A DNA stretch of 49,127 nucleotides, from assembly GCA_900542305.1 (NCBI GenBank), contig UQMU01000014.1, positions 1-49,127 on the forward strand, given 5' to 3'. Under the pieces are notes generated by a model, which was not told the origin of the DNA, ran no database searches, and worked only from the letters and a program-made list of their open reading frames with translations. The stretch's first letter is position 1, and the number at the start of each line of letters is the position of its first letter. Origin of the DNA: an uncultured Collinsella sp. Its GTDB lineage: Bacteria; Actinomycetota; Coriobacteriia; Coriobacteriales; Coriobacteriaceae. This document shows, piece after piece, positions 26,730-35,445 of this stretch. The position numbers and the translations under genes are program-made.

Positions 26730-27872
26730 CTAGCGTATCTGAACGCCGGCTTTCTTCTTCTCGCGCTTTACGCGGTAGAGCTCCGCATCGGCAGCGCGAA
26801 GTAAGTCTTGCCAGGTATCGACACTATCGCCGACCCGCGCGTAACCGATGGACATCCGCAACGCATACGGCACCTCGGCACGAGCGAGCTCGTCGTCAAT
26901 CGCCGAACACAGGTCTATGATGTCCTGTTCCGCCGCTGCCTTTTGGAGCACCACGAACTCATCGCCACCATAGCGTGCGATAAAGCCACCAGACGCCGAG
27001 CAGACTTCTTTGAGCGCAGCGGATATGACCTGAAGAGCGTGGTCGCCCTCCACATGCCCATAGCGATCGTTAATCTGCTTAAAGCCATCAGCGTCCATCA
27101 TAAGCAGATATACATCTTCGGCCTGATCCACATTTGAAAAGAGCGACAGCATATAGGTCTCAAAACGGTTGCGATTGTTGAGTCCAGTCAACGGGTCAGT
27201 AGAGATCAGTTGCTCCTGATAGACGATATAGAGCAGCAGGATGCTCAGCGTTATACCGACGCAAAGGCCCGGTACCGAAAACAAAACCTGGAAGGTACCG
27301 CCCACCAGAGCGGGAACCGCAAAAAAGGCGAGGGTGCGATAAATGGCCTTCTTTTGCAGGCTTTCGACTTTTCGAGCCTGAATAAAGGCATGCAAGGACG
27401 TATATATGACGTAGCAGTAGCTCAAGATGGGCTGGATCATATAAGCAAAGCCGCGACGATATACGCCCTGTGCATCGATATAGAACATAGCGTGCGTCCA
27501 GTAGCTGGTAAATGCCAGCACGACCACCAATGCTGTTGGCAACGTTAAAAGTACCACCCTGTAGGGCGTGGTCAGGAGCCGTGAGCCCTGCATCGTCTCG
27601 GAATAGAAAAACCAAATGAGGCACGCGATGGCGAACAGCGAAAACGAGACCGCGTTGGAAATCCAGTTGGCCGTGATGCCTACAGGAGTGCTTACGCCGT
27701 CCGAGAGCGTCCAGATCATATCGAAGAAAATGTAGGCAGCAGACGTGTAGCCCAGCATGCTAAACAAAAGCTGCTGGGTGCTCGAGAACAGGGAGCGACG
27801 GCTTCGTACGGCAAGCCCGATAAGAATAATCATGCACAGCAGGAATATCTCGATCTTGAGTGCCTTAATCAC
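26730..27872 (-). CDS. Membrane diguanylate cyclase (GGDEF)
   Basis: A 380-residue protein with six or seven hydrophobic segments (1-225) and a C-terminal GGDEF domain starting at DPLTGLNNRNRF. The catalytic loop reads RYGGDEF, intact for synthesis of c-di-GMP from two GTP, and DADGFKQINDRYGH and SIGYA support a complete domain. No RxxD inhibitory site precedes the loop (the residues there are SGGF), so product inhibition by that route is unlikely. The membrane part resembles no sensor I can name. The start is a GTG at 27870-27872 behind GGGAGGG. No EAL, HD-GYP or PilZ partner lies in the window. Confidence 0.9.
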   Translation of the reverse strand: MIKALKIEIFLLCMIILIGLAVRSRRSLFSSTQQLLFSMLGYTSAAYIFFDMIWTLSDGVSTPVGITANWISNAVSFSLFAIACLIWFFYSETMQGSRLLTTPYRVVLLTLPTALVVVLAFTSYWTHAMFYIDAQGVYRRGFAYMIQPILSYCYVIYTSLHAFIQARKVESLQKKAIYRTLAFFAVPALVGGTFQVLFSVPGLCVGITLSILLLYIVYQEQLISTDPLTGLNNRNRFETYMLSLFSNVDQAEDVYLLMMDADGFKQINDRYGHVEGDHALQVISAALKEVCSASGGFIARYGGDEFVVLQKAAAEQDIIDLCSAIDDELARAEVPYALRMSIGYARVGDSVDTWQDLLRAADAELYRVKREKKKAGVQIR

Positions 27873-27971
27873 TAGACGCCCTCCCTTCAATATCCAAGTG
27901 GCCAGAATCGCCCGAGTCGCGCCCAGGCGCCAAACACCCCTTTCTCCGCAGGGGTAAAGGGAATCATAGCA

Positions 27972-28015
27972 GAGCGCCCGAACGTCACTGCAGAACAGCC
28001 ATCGTTCGGGCGCTC
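27972..28015 (-). terminator. Hairpin downstream of kdgT
   Basis: A perfect 13-bp GC-rich inverted repeat (27972-27984 with 28003-28015) with an 18-nt loop, 48 bp after the kdgT stop. No clear U-run follows, so it is a probable but not classic terminator. Confidence 0.5.
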
Positions 28016-28062
28016 ATACGGCGCGAATTGCACACGCCGGCTTGATTGACTCGCGTCGACGA

Positions 28063-29085
28063 TTACTCGCCGTCGATGTCGGTCGCGACGGCCTCCTCAA
28101 TAGCCTCGACGCCTTCGACCGACAGATCCTCTTTGCCGTGGCAGAACTTCTTATCGACCCAGCCGGTCAGAATCGGGGCCATGATTGCCGTGATGATGAC
28201 GGCGGTGGCGATCTGCGCATACGCGGTGGGCGCAAGCTCGGCATAGCGCGGAGCGACCTCGGCGAGGGCGACCGGCGTGGTCATAGCCGTGCCGGCGATA
28301 GTGGAGCAGGCAACGGCCGCCTTGCCGTTACCACCGCACAGGCGCTCGAACGCAAAGGTGATAGGGCCGACGATAAAGAGTGTGATGAGGCCCAGCAGGA
28401 TGCCCGAAATGCCGCCGGTGATAAAGCTCGAAAGGCTCATGGACGCACCGAGCTGAAAACCGATGACAGCAATCGCGGGATTGGCACCGGGGACCAGCAG
28501 GTTCTTGATGAACGGGAAGAGGTTGCCCAGAACCATGCCGATGACAAGCGGCAGGATGGAGCCGACGATGGTGCCGACGGGGATGTTGGCGAGACCCGAG
28601 ACACCGAGGATGATCATCGTGACGGCGGGGCCGGCCGTAAAGAACAGGATACCGACAGCGCCCTGCTCGGACTCATCGCCGAACTCGCCCATGATGCCCG
28701 TATAGAGCGCCATGTTGCAAAACGTGATGCCGCCGATGATAGACACGGAGCTCAGGCCCAGGAAGTTATCGTTAAAGAAATATGCCACACCCAAGCCAAG
28801 GGCGGCCGCAACAACAAGCTTGGGGATCAGTACGACGATGCCGGTCTTGATAGCGCCCGGCGTGGACTTAAAGCTGATGCCGGCACCCACAAAAAGCAGA
28901 ATCGCGGCAACGATGGTGTTGGAACCGCCGCGGCAGGCAGCCGTAAAGAAGCCGCCGATCTCAAAGACCTGCGGACAGAAGGTGTTGAGCAAAAGGCCAA
29001 CGATCATGGGATAGATCATGATGTCGCCCGGGATACGCGGTACCTTGAATTTCTTTTGCACGTTGGCGGTTGCTTCCTGTGCCAT
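28063..29085 (-). CDS. kdgT: 2-keto-3-deoxygluconate permease family transporter
   Basis: A 340-residue membrane protein of the KdgT family, with about ten hydrophobic segments. Recognisable blocks are the N-terminal RIPGDIMIYPMIVGLLLNTFCP, FVGAGISFKSTPGA, GGITFCNMALYTGIMGEFGD and the C-terminal TIAGTAMTTPVALAEVAP. Family members import 2-keto-3-deoxygluconate, a pectin or uronate breakdown product, with protons. No kduI, kdgK or kdgA gene is nearby, so the substrate is inferred from family only. The ATG at 29083-29085 follows TGGGGG; the open frame upstream to 29115 lacks a ribosome site. The C-terminal tail is acidic. Confidence 0.85.
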   Translation of the reverse strand: MAQEATANVQKKFKVPRIPGDIMIYPMIVGLLLNTFCPQVFEIGGFFTAACRGGSNTIVAAILLFVGAGISFKSTPGAIKTGIVVLIPKLVVAAALGLGVAYFFNDNFLGLSSVSIIGGITFCNMALYTGIMGEFGDESEQGAVGILFFTAGPAVTMIILGVSGLANIPVGTIVGSILPLVIGMVLGNLFPFIKNLLVPGANPAIAVIGFQLGASMSLSSFITGGISGILLGLITLFIVGPITFAFERLCGGNGKAAVACSTIAGTAMTTPVALAEVAPRYAELAPTAYAQIATAVIITAIMAPILTGWVDKKFCHGKEDLSVEGVEAIEEAVATDIDGE

Positions 29086-29235
29086 GAAACCCCCATTTCC
29101 GCTGACGGGGTACAAAAGCCCACGTCACGCTTTGCTACAGTAAAGTTTGACCATGGTACCAGAAGAAATAGACCAGCTCGGTGAAAAATTCTACAAGTTG
29201 GGATGGAACGAGATTCGGCGCCCGCGACGCCAGCC

Positions 29236-29559
29236 CTATATAAGGCTCAAGACGATATAGAGCACGATGCCCGAGACGCAGCACCACAGCATCGATTTTG
29301 TCTTGACCGCCACGGCCACGACGCCGGCGGCCGCAATCCAGGGAACCAAGGCAGGCCAGAATCCCGCGTCGAACGCGCCGGGGTTCACCAAGTCGTTGGC
29401 GACCAGCGCGGCAAAGGCAGCGGGCGGGATATAGCCCAGGGCCTCGGTAATGCGGGGCGACAGGGTCCGCCCGCGCAAGGCGAACGCCGGCGCGATGCGA
29501 AAGAACGCGATAGCAGCCCACGACGACAGCCACAGAACCAAGAACTCGTTAACGGGCAT
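29236..29559 (-). CDS. azlD: Branched-chain amino acid exporter subunit AzlD
   Basis: A 107-residue protein with four hydrophobic segments, the usual size of AzlD, the small subunit of the AzlCD exporter. Typical features are an early WLSSWAAIAFFRIAPAF stretch, the LGYIPPAAFAALVANDLV motif and a hydrophobic end. The ATG at 29557-29559 overlaps the last 11 bp of azlC, so translation is coupled. The open frame upstream is not real: its composition is Arg/Ser-rich and it lies inside azlC. With AzlC it would counter the Liv importer when branched-chain amino acids are in excess. Confidence 0.87.
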   Translation of the reverse strand: MPVNEFLVLWLSSWAAIAFFRIAPAFALRGRTLSPRITEALGYIPPAAFAALVANDLVNPGAFDAGFWPALVPWIAAAGVVAVAVKTKSMLWCCVSGIVLYIVLSLI

Positions 29560-30241
29560 CGCGGGCACCTCTTCCGTCAAATACAGCATCGCACGCCAGC
29601 GCAATGGCAATACCGACCACGACGCTTGCCGGCACGGCAATATTCGTGAGGCCCAAGGACTTGCATACGGCGACGGACACCGCGCCCGAAACCGCCGCGA
29701 CAACGTTACCGCGCGACAGCCGCTGCGAAAAGAGCAGGCAGATAAAAAGCGATGTGCAGACAAAGGCTGCAATGGCGGTGGGAACATCGACAACGGCGCC
29801 GACGATGGCGCCCATCGTACACGAAACGCCCCATGTTGCGATGAGGATCACGTTGAGCACAAAGGACTCGCGCGGGCCCCAATCCTCCCCTTCAACCAAC
29901 TTGGCAAGCGAGATGCCATACGCCTCCTCGGTAAGTGTCGCGGCAACAGCCAGCGTCTGACGCTTCGAGGCACCCCTCAGATGCGGTGCGATCGATGCCG
30001 AGTAAAGCGCAAAACGCGAGGAGATGGCGGCAACGCTCGCGATAATCGAAGGTGCCGGTACGCCCGCCAGCCAAAGATTGCAGATCATAAACTGGCCGCT
30101 GCCCGTCACAAACGTGCTGCTCAGGGCAAAGACCATCCAGGGCTCCATTCCCGTCTGCCCCATGATCATTCCGCACGGCGCGCCTATTGCAACATAGGTA
30201 AGCATCACCGGCCAGACGGTTCTAACGATTTTGAGCACCAT
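29549..30241 (-). CDS. azlC: Branched-chain amino acid exporter subunit AzlC
   Basis: A 230-residue integral membrane protein of the AzlC/YgaZ family with about seven hydrophobic segments. Signatures include the opening PVMLTYVAIGAPCGMIMGQ, STFVTGSGQFMICNLW, and SRFALYSASIAPHLRG followed by a charged loop and TEEAYGISLAK. AzlC with AzlD exports branched-chain amino acids and some analogues. I chose the ATG at 30239-30241, behind AGGATGAG; the frame stays open upstream to 30310. It is divergent from the HD-domain gene. Confidence 0.87.
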   Translation of the reverse strand: MVLKIVRTVWPVMLTYVAIGAPCGMIMGQTGMEPWMVFALSSTFVTGSGQFMICNLWLAGVPAPSIIASVAAISSRFALYSASIAPHLRGASKRQTLAVAATLTEEAYGISLAKLVEGEDWGPRESFVLNVILIATWGVSCTMGAIVGAVVDVPTAIAAFVCTSLFICLLFSQRLSRGNVVAAVSGAVSVAVCKSLGLTNIAVPASVVVGIAIALACDAVFDGRGARDAR

Positions 30242-30367
30242 ACGCTTCTCATCCTGACAAGGTCTCCGAGCCGCATGTAGCGATACGGCAGAATCATCAT
30301 CCGACAGCAACCGAGTTCACCTACAATTGCCACCGGATCGAAAGACACAACTTTTTAGGAAGTCATT

Positions 30368-31180
30368 ATGACAGCTATCGATCGAGACCGGGCGCGCGCG
30401 GCCTTCAAAAGCTACACCGATGCCTACGACGCCACCAACCCACGCATCGCGCTCAAAATCGAGCATACGTACCACGTGGCCGAGGCATGCGATGCCGTAG
30501 CGCGCGAGCAGGGCTGGTCGTCAGAAGCTATTGACCTGGCATGGCTTTGCGGCCTGCTACACGATATGGGCCGCTTTGAGCAGCTGCGACGCTGGGACAC
30601 CTTTAAGGACGCCGAGAGCATGAGCCATGCGGCGCTGGGCATCGAGGTCCTCTTTGGCGAGAATCCCGCCGATGCACCCGCCACGACAAACATCCGTGAC
30701 TTTATCGAAACCGGTGCGCATGACGAGCTCATCCGAGCGAGCATCGCCTATCACAGCGACTTTCGCCTGCCGGCACAACTCGACGAGCGTACACGGTGCT
30801 TCTGCGATATCGTGCGCGATGGTGACAAGATCGACATTATGCGCACCATCGCCGACAGCACCGTCGACACTATCCTCAAGGTGGACGAGAAGACGTTTCT
30901 CGGCAGCCGTTTCTCGTCGCCGACACTTGCCGCCTTTGACGAGCACCGCTGCGTCACGCGCGATGAGCGCGATGAGCCCGCCGACTTCTTGGTGGGGCTT
31001 ATCTGCTTTATGTTTGAGCTCGTCTATCCAGCAAGCCGCGCGCTGGCGCGCGAACAGGGCGATATCCACCGCCTGCTCGACGCGCCCTTTGGCATTACGC
31101 GGCCCTTTACCGACCCCGCCACGCAGGCAACCTGGAGCCGCCTAAAGGACGAGATGCGCGACTGGCTGGCGCGCGCCTAG
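30368..31180 (+). CDS. HD-domain phosphohydrolase
   Basis: A 270-residue soluble protein. The N-terminal half holds an HD domain: the first histidine in KIEHTYHV (about residue 33), the HD pair in CGLLHDMGRFEQ (about 64-65), a further HSD histidine in IAYHSDF, and the metal aspartate in IVRDGDKIDIM. These complete the H...HD...D set for a metal-dependent phosphohydrolase acting on nucleotides or other phosphates; the substrate is unknown. The ribosome site TAGGAAG precedes ATG 30368. Its TAG stop shares the palindrome CTAG with the stop of convergent etfA, so the two coding regions overlap by 3 bp. Confidence 0.85.
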   Translation: MTAIDRDRARAAFKSYTDAYDATNPRIALKIEHTYHVAEACDAVAREQGWSSEAIDLAWLCGLLHDMGRFEQLRRWDTFKDAESMSHAALGIEVLFGENPADAPATTNIRDFIETGAHDELIRASIAYHSDFRLPAQLDERTRCFCDIVRDGDKIDIMRTIADSTVDTILKVDEKTFLGSRFSSPTLAAFDEHRCVTRDERDEPADFLVGLICFMFELVYPASRALAREQGDIHRLLDAPFGITRPFTDPATQATWSRLKDEMRDWLARA

Positions 31181-32382
31181 CGCTCAAGCTGGGCCAGCAG
31201 CTCCTCGACGACCTCGACGGCGTCCCCAACAACCTTGTACTGGGCAGCACCGAAAATGGGGGCATCCGGGTCCTCGTTGATGGCGATGATGCACTCCGCC
31301 CCACCGATGCCGGCAAGATGTTGGATGGCGCCCGAAACACCGATACTCACGAGAAGCCTGGGCGAAACCGATACGCCCGTCTGGCCAATCTGGTGGCGAT
31401 ACTCCAGCCAACCCGCCTCCACGACGGGACGCGTGCAACCAAGCTCGGCACCCAGAGCCTCGGCGAGCCTTCGCATCAACGGCAGGTTTTTCTTGGAACC
31501 AATGCCGCGACCCACCACGACCAGGCGCTCGGCATTGGCGATCGAGGGCTGCTGTCCCCACTCCTCGGCGGGAATCGAGATCTCGACACGAGCCTTAGCA
31601 TCATCCGCAAGCGATATCTGGGTGATCGTGCCAGAGCGGCCGTAGTCGAAGTCGGGAGCCTTAAAGATACCGGGGCGCACCGTTGCCATCTGCGGACGGT
31701 GGTTGGGGCAAATGATGGTGGCCATCAGGTTGCCGCCAAACGCCGGACGCGTCTGTTGCAGCAGTCCCGTCTCTGTATCCATCGAAAGTACGGTGCAGTC
31801 AGCCGTAAGGCCCGTCTGCAAACGCACGGCAACGCCGGGTGCCAGTTCGCGACCAAAAGCGGTCGCACCGTATAGGATGGCCTCGGGTTTGCGTTCGGCT
31901 ACCAAATCGCAGATCAAGCGGGCGTAGACCTCCGCATCGTTTTGGCGCAGGCGCTCGTCGCGACAGGCCAGGACTTCGTCGGCGCCCGCGCAAACCAGAT
32001 GCTCCAGGTCCCCGAGCGAGCCCTCGGGGCTCATGCCGACCAGTGCCACCAGACGGCAGCCGCGAGCATCGGCAAGCTCGCGCCCCTTGCCCATAAGCTC
32101 ATAGGCAACGGGAGTCACCGTATCGTGCTCGTCGGTCTGCACGAAGACCCAAATGTCTCGATATGCATCAAGGTCCACCGCACCAGCGGCCTCGTCACAC
32201 TCGATCGAGATAGCGTTGACAGGGCAGGCGTCGACGCACCCACCGCATAGGATACAGCCGTCGGTTACGCGGGCGCATCGGTTGGGACGCTCGCCCTCCA
32301 CCACAATGCCGCCCGAGGCGCAGGCGCGAACGCAGCGACCGCAGCCGATACAGGCTTCGCTATCGATAATCAGTCCGCTCAT
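31177..32382 (-). CDS. etfA: Electron transfer flavoprotein alpha subunit with N-terminal ferredoxin
   Basis: A 401-residue EtfA with an added N-terminal module of two [4Fe-4S] sites: CIGCGRCVRAC (residues 11-21) and CILCGGCVDAC (about 43-53). The EtfA core follows, with the FAD-domain signature GQTGVSVSPRLLVSIGVSGA and NEDPDAPIFGAAQYKVVGD near the end. Ferredoxin-fused EtfA is characteristic of LctC of the electron-confurcating lactate dehydrogenase of acetogens and of CarE-type complexes. Here the order oxidase-etfB-etfA matches the Lct type. Its ATG directly follows the etfB TAG stop, so synthesis is coupled. It probably delivers electrons between the oxidase flavin, NAD and ferredoxin. 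Confidence 0.92.
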   Translation of the reverse strand: MSGLIIDSEACIGCGRCVRACASGGIVVEGERPNRCARVTDGCILCGGCVDACPVNAISIECDEAAGAVDLDAYRDIWVFVQTDEHDTVTPVAYELMGKGRELADARGCRLVALVGMSPEGSLGDLEHLVCAGADEVLACRDERLRQNDAEVYARLICDLVAERKPEAILYGATAFGRELAPGVAVRLQTGLTADCTVLSMDTETGLLQQTRPAFGGNLMATIICPNHRPQMATVRPGIFKAPDFDYGRSGTITQISLADDAKARVEISIPAEEWGQQPSIANAERLVVVGRGIGSKKNLPLMRRLAEALGAELGCTRPVVEAGWLEYRHQIGQTGVSVSPRLLVSIGVSGAIQHLAGIGGAECIIAINEDPDAPIFGAAQYKVVGDAVEVVEELLAQLER

Positions 32383-33198
32383 CTATGCCATCCCCTCGAT
32401 GATCTTGGCAAGTTTTGCCGCCTGCTCGGACGCCGTTCCGTCAACGGCCTCGCACGTTTGGTCACGGTCGGGCACAAACGAGCGCACGACCTGTGTCGGC
32501 GACCCGGCAAGACCGCAACGCGCGGGGTCGGCGTTCACGTCGGCGGCACTGACCACGCGCACGTCCGCCTCCTCCGCCGCGCGGATACCGGCAATACTCG
32601 GCATACGCAACTGGCCAATCTCCTTGGCAGTCGTCATCGCGCACGGCATCTCAAGGTACACCGTCTCCTCGCCGGCATCGCATCCGTGAACGAGCGCCAG
32701 CGAGCCACAGGTCGTAAAGCCCGCGCTCTGCACGCAGCTCACGTCGGTCACGCAGGGAATATCAAAGGCACCGGCAAGCTCGGGACCAATCTGGGCCGTA
32801 TCGCCATCCACCGCCATCTTGCCGCAGATGAGCAGGTCGAAGTCCTCGTCGAGCGCCTCGATGCCGCACTTGAGGGCATAGGTGGTTGCCAGGGTATCGG
32901 CACCTGCAAAGGCGCGATCGGTCAGCAGCAGCGCGTCGTCGGCGCCTCGAGCGATGCAGTCGCGCAGCAGCGACTCGGTCGCGGGGATGCCCATCGACAC
33001 CACCGTCACGCGCACATCCATGCCAAAGCCGATAAAGTCGTCCTTCAGCGCCAGCGCGCATTCCAAAGCGCTCGCGTCAAAGGGATTAATGACCGCCTGT
33101 TTGCCATCGCGCACGATGGTATTGGTCTTGGGGTCCATCTTGACCTCGGTGCTTCCCGGCACGGCCTTGACGCACACCACCATATGGAAATCGCTCAT
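32383..33198 (-). CDS. etfB: Electron transfer flavoprotein beta subunit
   Basis: A 271-residue EtfB. Typical sequences are the opening HMVVCVKAVPGSTEVKMDP, INPFDASALECALALKD, VSMGIP and the nucleotide-binding segment ICGKMAVDGDTAQIGPELA. In bifurcating ETFs this subunit carries the flavin that splits electrons. I chose the ATG at 33196-33198, nine bases behind AAAGGGGG and 2 bp after the oxidase stop; an in-frame GTG two codons upstream would overlap the oxidase stop by 4 bp. It is the middle gene of a tight three-gene operon. Confidence 0.93.
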   Translation of the reverse strand: MSDFHMVVCVKAVPGSTEVKMDPKTNTIVRDGKQAVINPFDASALECALALKDDFIGFGMDVRVTVVSMGIPATESLLRDCIARGADDALLLTDRAFAGADTLATTYALKCGIEALDEDFDLLICGKMAVDGDTAQIGPELAGAFDIPCVTDVSCVQSAGFTTCGSLALVHGCDAGEETVYLEMPCAMTTAKEIGQLRMPSIAGIRAAEEADVRVVSAADVNADPARCGLAGSPTQVVRSFVPDRDQTCEAVDGTASEQAAKLAKIIEGMA

Positions 33199-33200
33199 CT

Positions 33201-34802
33201 TCACGCGCCCCCTTTCTGGACGAGCTCATCCAAGAGCTTCTCCGAAAACAGGTTACCGCGGCCCAGCTGCCCGGCAGGATCGAGCTGGAGCTTAAGCCGT
33301 GCCGACTCGACCATGGCCTCGTGACCGTACATCGTCTCCAAGAAGCCCGCCTTGATCTTGCCGACACCGTGTTCGGCGGAGACGGCGCCGCCCATGACCG
33401 TGACCTCGGAAGCCCACCGGGCAAAGAGTTCTCCGCCGCGGCGGTATTCCTGCGCATCGCGCGGCAGAATGTTCACATGCAGATGGTTGTTACCGATGTG
33501 CCCCCAGGCGGCAGATTCAAGCCCACTTTCGGCCAACGTGCGGCGATAAAGGGCGATGACATCGGCCAAGCGTGCATTGGGCACCGACATGTCCGAGCCC
33601 AGTTTGGTGATGGCGGGATCCGTGCGGCGACGCTCGTCGATGAGCATGTTGACGCTCTCGGGCACCGCATGGCGGAAGAACCGCTGGCATTCGCGATCGA
33701 CCTCGGTGCGCGCAACCCAGGTCGCGTCGTCGCGGCCACCCGCAAGCTCCAGTACCCACCCCAAGTGATACAGCTCCTCAGTCGCCTGAACTTCGTCGTC
33801 GCAGTCGAGCTCCACGTAGACACAGACCTTGGCCTCTTTGTCGAGCGCCGGCAGCGAGGCAAACGCCGTCGACTGCTCGCGCTGGCGACGTAGAATATCC
33901 AGGGCGCCAGCGTCGAAGTACTCGATGGCAGCCGCATGGGACAGGACGGGACGCACGGAATCGGTGAAGGACACGGCCTTGTCTTCGCTGTCAAAGAAAC
34001 AGCTCACGCCCCAAACGACCGCAGGCGCCGCCTGCAGGGCAATCTCGAGCTCGGTGATGACGCCGATTGTGCCACACGCACCGATAAACAATTCGATGGC
34101 ATCCATATCGTCAGCAACGAAATAGCCCGAAGCATTTTTGGTCTTGGGCATGGTGTAGTCGGGAAGGTCAAGCTCGAGTGCACGGCCCACTGCCGTCACG
34201 AGCGACAGGCGGCGGCCCTGGGCAAAAGCCTCGCCGCGCTGAAGCTCAAGCAAATCGCCATCAGCCAGCGCGACGTGGAGTCCCGTGATATGCGGGCGCA
34301 TGGGGCCGTAGGCGTAGCTGCGGGCACCGGAGGCGTTACATGCCGCCATGCCGCCCAGACAGGCAGACGCCTCGGTGGGATCGGTGGGAAAGAACTGCTC
34401 GGGGGCCTCTTGAAACTCATCGTAGGCCTTAAGCGATGCCTGGTCCCAACCAGCGGTCGGCAGCACCTTCTTGCTCAGCTGCTTGCGCAGCTCCGAGAGC
34501 ACAACGCCCGGCTCCACGCGCAGCAAAAATTGGCCTTGTTCATCGCGGCGAAGGCCCAAGTAGCGATTCATACGGGAAGTATTGAGGATATGCCCGCCGT
34601 GGGGCACGGCACCGGCGGCAAGGCCGGTTCGGGCGCCCTGAACCGTTACCGGGACACGCTCGGCATGGAGCTTTTCCAAAATGGCACGGACCTCGTCTTC
34701 CGTTGTCGGAAACGAGATGCTCGATGCTTCGCCCGATGCGCGAGATTCATCGCGGCCATACTCTTCGAACTCGTCGGTGAAGGGTTTGATGGTTACAGAC
34801 AC
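33201..34802 (-). CDS. FAD-binding oxidase, GlcD/LctD type
   Basis: A 533-residue flavoprotein of the PCMH/VAO family. The FAD-binding half has TVQGARTGLAAGAVPHGG, RVEPGVVLSEL, DPTEASACLGGMAACNASGA and GTIGVITELEIAL; the C-terminal half carries the substrate and metal histidines in WGHIGNNHLHVNILP and SAEHGVGKIK. These fit D-lactate, glycolate or 2-hydroxyacid dehydrogenases. With downstream etfB and ferredoxin-fused etfA it forms an LctDBC-like set that could oxidise lactate with NAD while consuming reduced ferredoxin. No lactate permease or racemase lies next to it, so another 2-hydroxyacid remains possible. The start is GTG at 34800-34802 behind AAGGGGGAG. Confidence 0.88.
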   Translation of the reverse strand: MSVTIKPFTDEFEEYGRDESRASGEASSISFPTTEDEVRAILEKLHAERVPVTVQGARTGLAAGAVPHGGHILNTSRMNRYLGLRRDEQGQFLLRVEPGVVLSELRKQLSKKVLPTAGWDQASLKAYDEFQEAPEQFFPTDPTEASACLGGMAACNASGARSYAYGPMRPHITGLHVALADGDLLELQRGEAFAQGRRLSLVTAVGRALELDLPDYTMPKTKNASGYFVADDMDAIELFIGACGTIGVITELEIALQAAPAVVWGVSCFFDSEDKAVSFTDSVRPVLSHAAAIEYFDAGALDILRRQREQSTAFASLPALDKEAKVCVYVELDCDDEVQATEELYHLGWVLELAGGRDDATWVARTEVDRECQRFFRHAVPESVNMLIDERRRTDPAITKLGSDMSVPNARLADVIALYRRTLAESGLESAAWGHIGNNHLHVNILPRDAQEYRRGGELFARWASEVTVMGGAVSAEHGVGKIKAGFLETMYGHEAMVESARLKLQLDPAGQLGRGNLFSEKLLDELVQKGGA

Positions 34803-35148
34803 GCGAACTCCCCCTTTAGCTAACTACAGTGTTTGCAGGGAGATGTTACCGCATCGTTTCGTCGACGTGTTCGAGACCGTCTCCATAATTGGCGATTTTT
34901 ACGTTCGTGCAATTCGGCGAGCGGCTGGATTTCCTCGGCAGACGATGCTTTTAACACATATGGCCCCGCCGTCACTGACCGCGCGATTGCCGCTCGAAAA
35001 AAGTTGGAGTATTTTTTGCCGCCTTTTACCTGCGGAGACGCCAATCCGTCAAGCATTTGGTCAGCAATTGGTCAAGTAACGGCTGATACGGTCGGCATCG
35101 ACAGCCAAAACCGACAGAAGTTTTGGCCCCAGAAGCAGGGAGGTTCCC
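34803..35148. other. 346-bp divergent intergenic region
   Basis: This gap separates the divergent oxidase operon and the surface-protein cluster, so it should hold both promoters. I could not assign a confident -35/-10 pair. Visible features are short A/T-rich tracts (around 35000-35025) and the spaced GTCA half-sites at 35047-35074 listed separately. No convincing small gene was found. Confidence 0.5.
35047..35074 (+). promoter_or_regulatory. Three spaced GTCA half-sites, possible operator
   Basis: CGTCA at 35047-35051 and TTGGTCA at 35057-35063 and 35068-35074 lie on the same face, 12 and 11 bp apart, about one helical turn. They are 75-100 bp upstream of the first gene of the surface cluster, a fit for a direct-repeat activator or repressor site. 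Which regulator binds is unknown. Confidence 0.35.
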
Positions 35149-35445
35149 ATGGCATATTACTGGCCCCAGTACGGCATCGCCATCGAAGTCGACGACGATC
35201 CCCATCTCCTGCCTTTCGACGAAGAGGCATTCCCCGATACGACGGTCTACCACGTTACCACCGATGTGATCTGCGACCCCGAGTCGTTCTCGGCGCTCGC
35301 CCACCGCATCGCGCATATCCACGACATCGAGCTCCCTCCCGACTTCGACGAGCTTGTCTACTCACGCCGCCTGATGCTTCACATGCTCTTTGGAGCGAAC
35401 CCGTCCACCTTTGCGCGCATCTATACCGCCAAGGATGCCGCATGA
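35149..35445 (+). CDS. Small hypothetical protein (98 aa)
   Basis: A 98-residue soluble acidic protein I do not recognise. It has no signal peptide or membrane segment; the start is aromatic (YYWPQYG), the middle has a DDDPHLLPFDEEAFPD stretch, and the end reads LHMLFGANPSTFARIY. A good ribosome site (AGGGAGG) precedes the ATG, and its stop overlaps the next start as ATGA, both of which support a real gene. It opens the cluster of membrane and secreted proteins up to 38356. Confidence 0.7.
   Translation: MAYYWPQYGIAIEVDDDPHLLPFDEEAFPDTTVYHVTTDVICDPESFSALAHRIAHIHDIELPPDFDELVYSRRLMLHMLFGANPSTFARIYTAKDAA

Noticed and set aside
29560..29793. N-terminal extension of azlD
   Set aside because: The extra 78 codons are Arg/Ser-rich, lie inside azlC in another frame, and a normal ribosome site precedes the ATG at 29557-29559.
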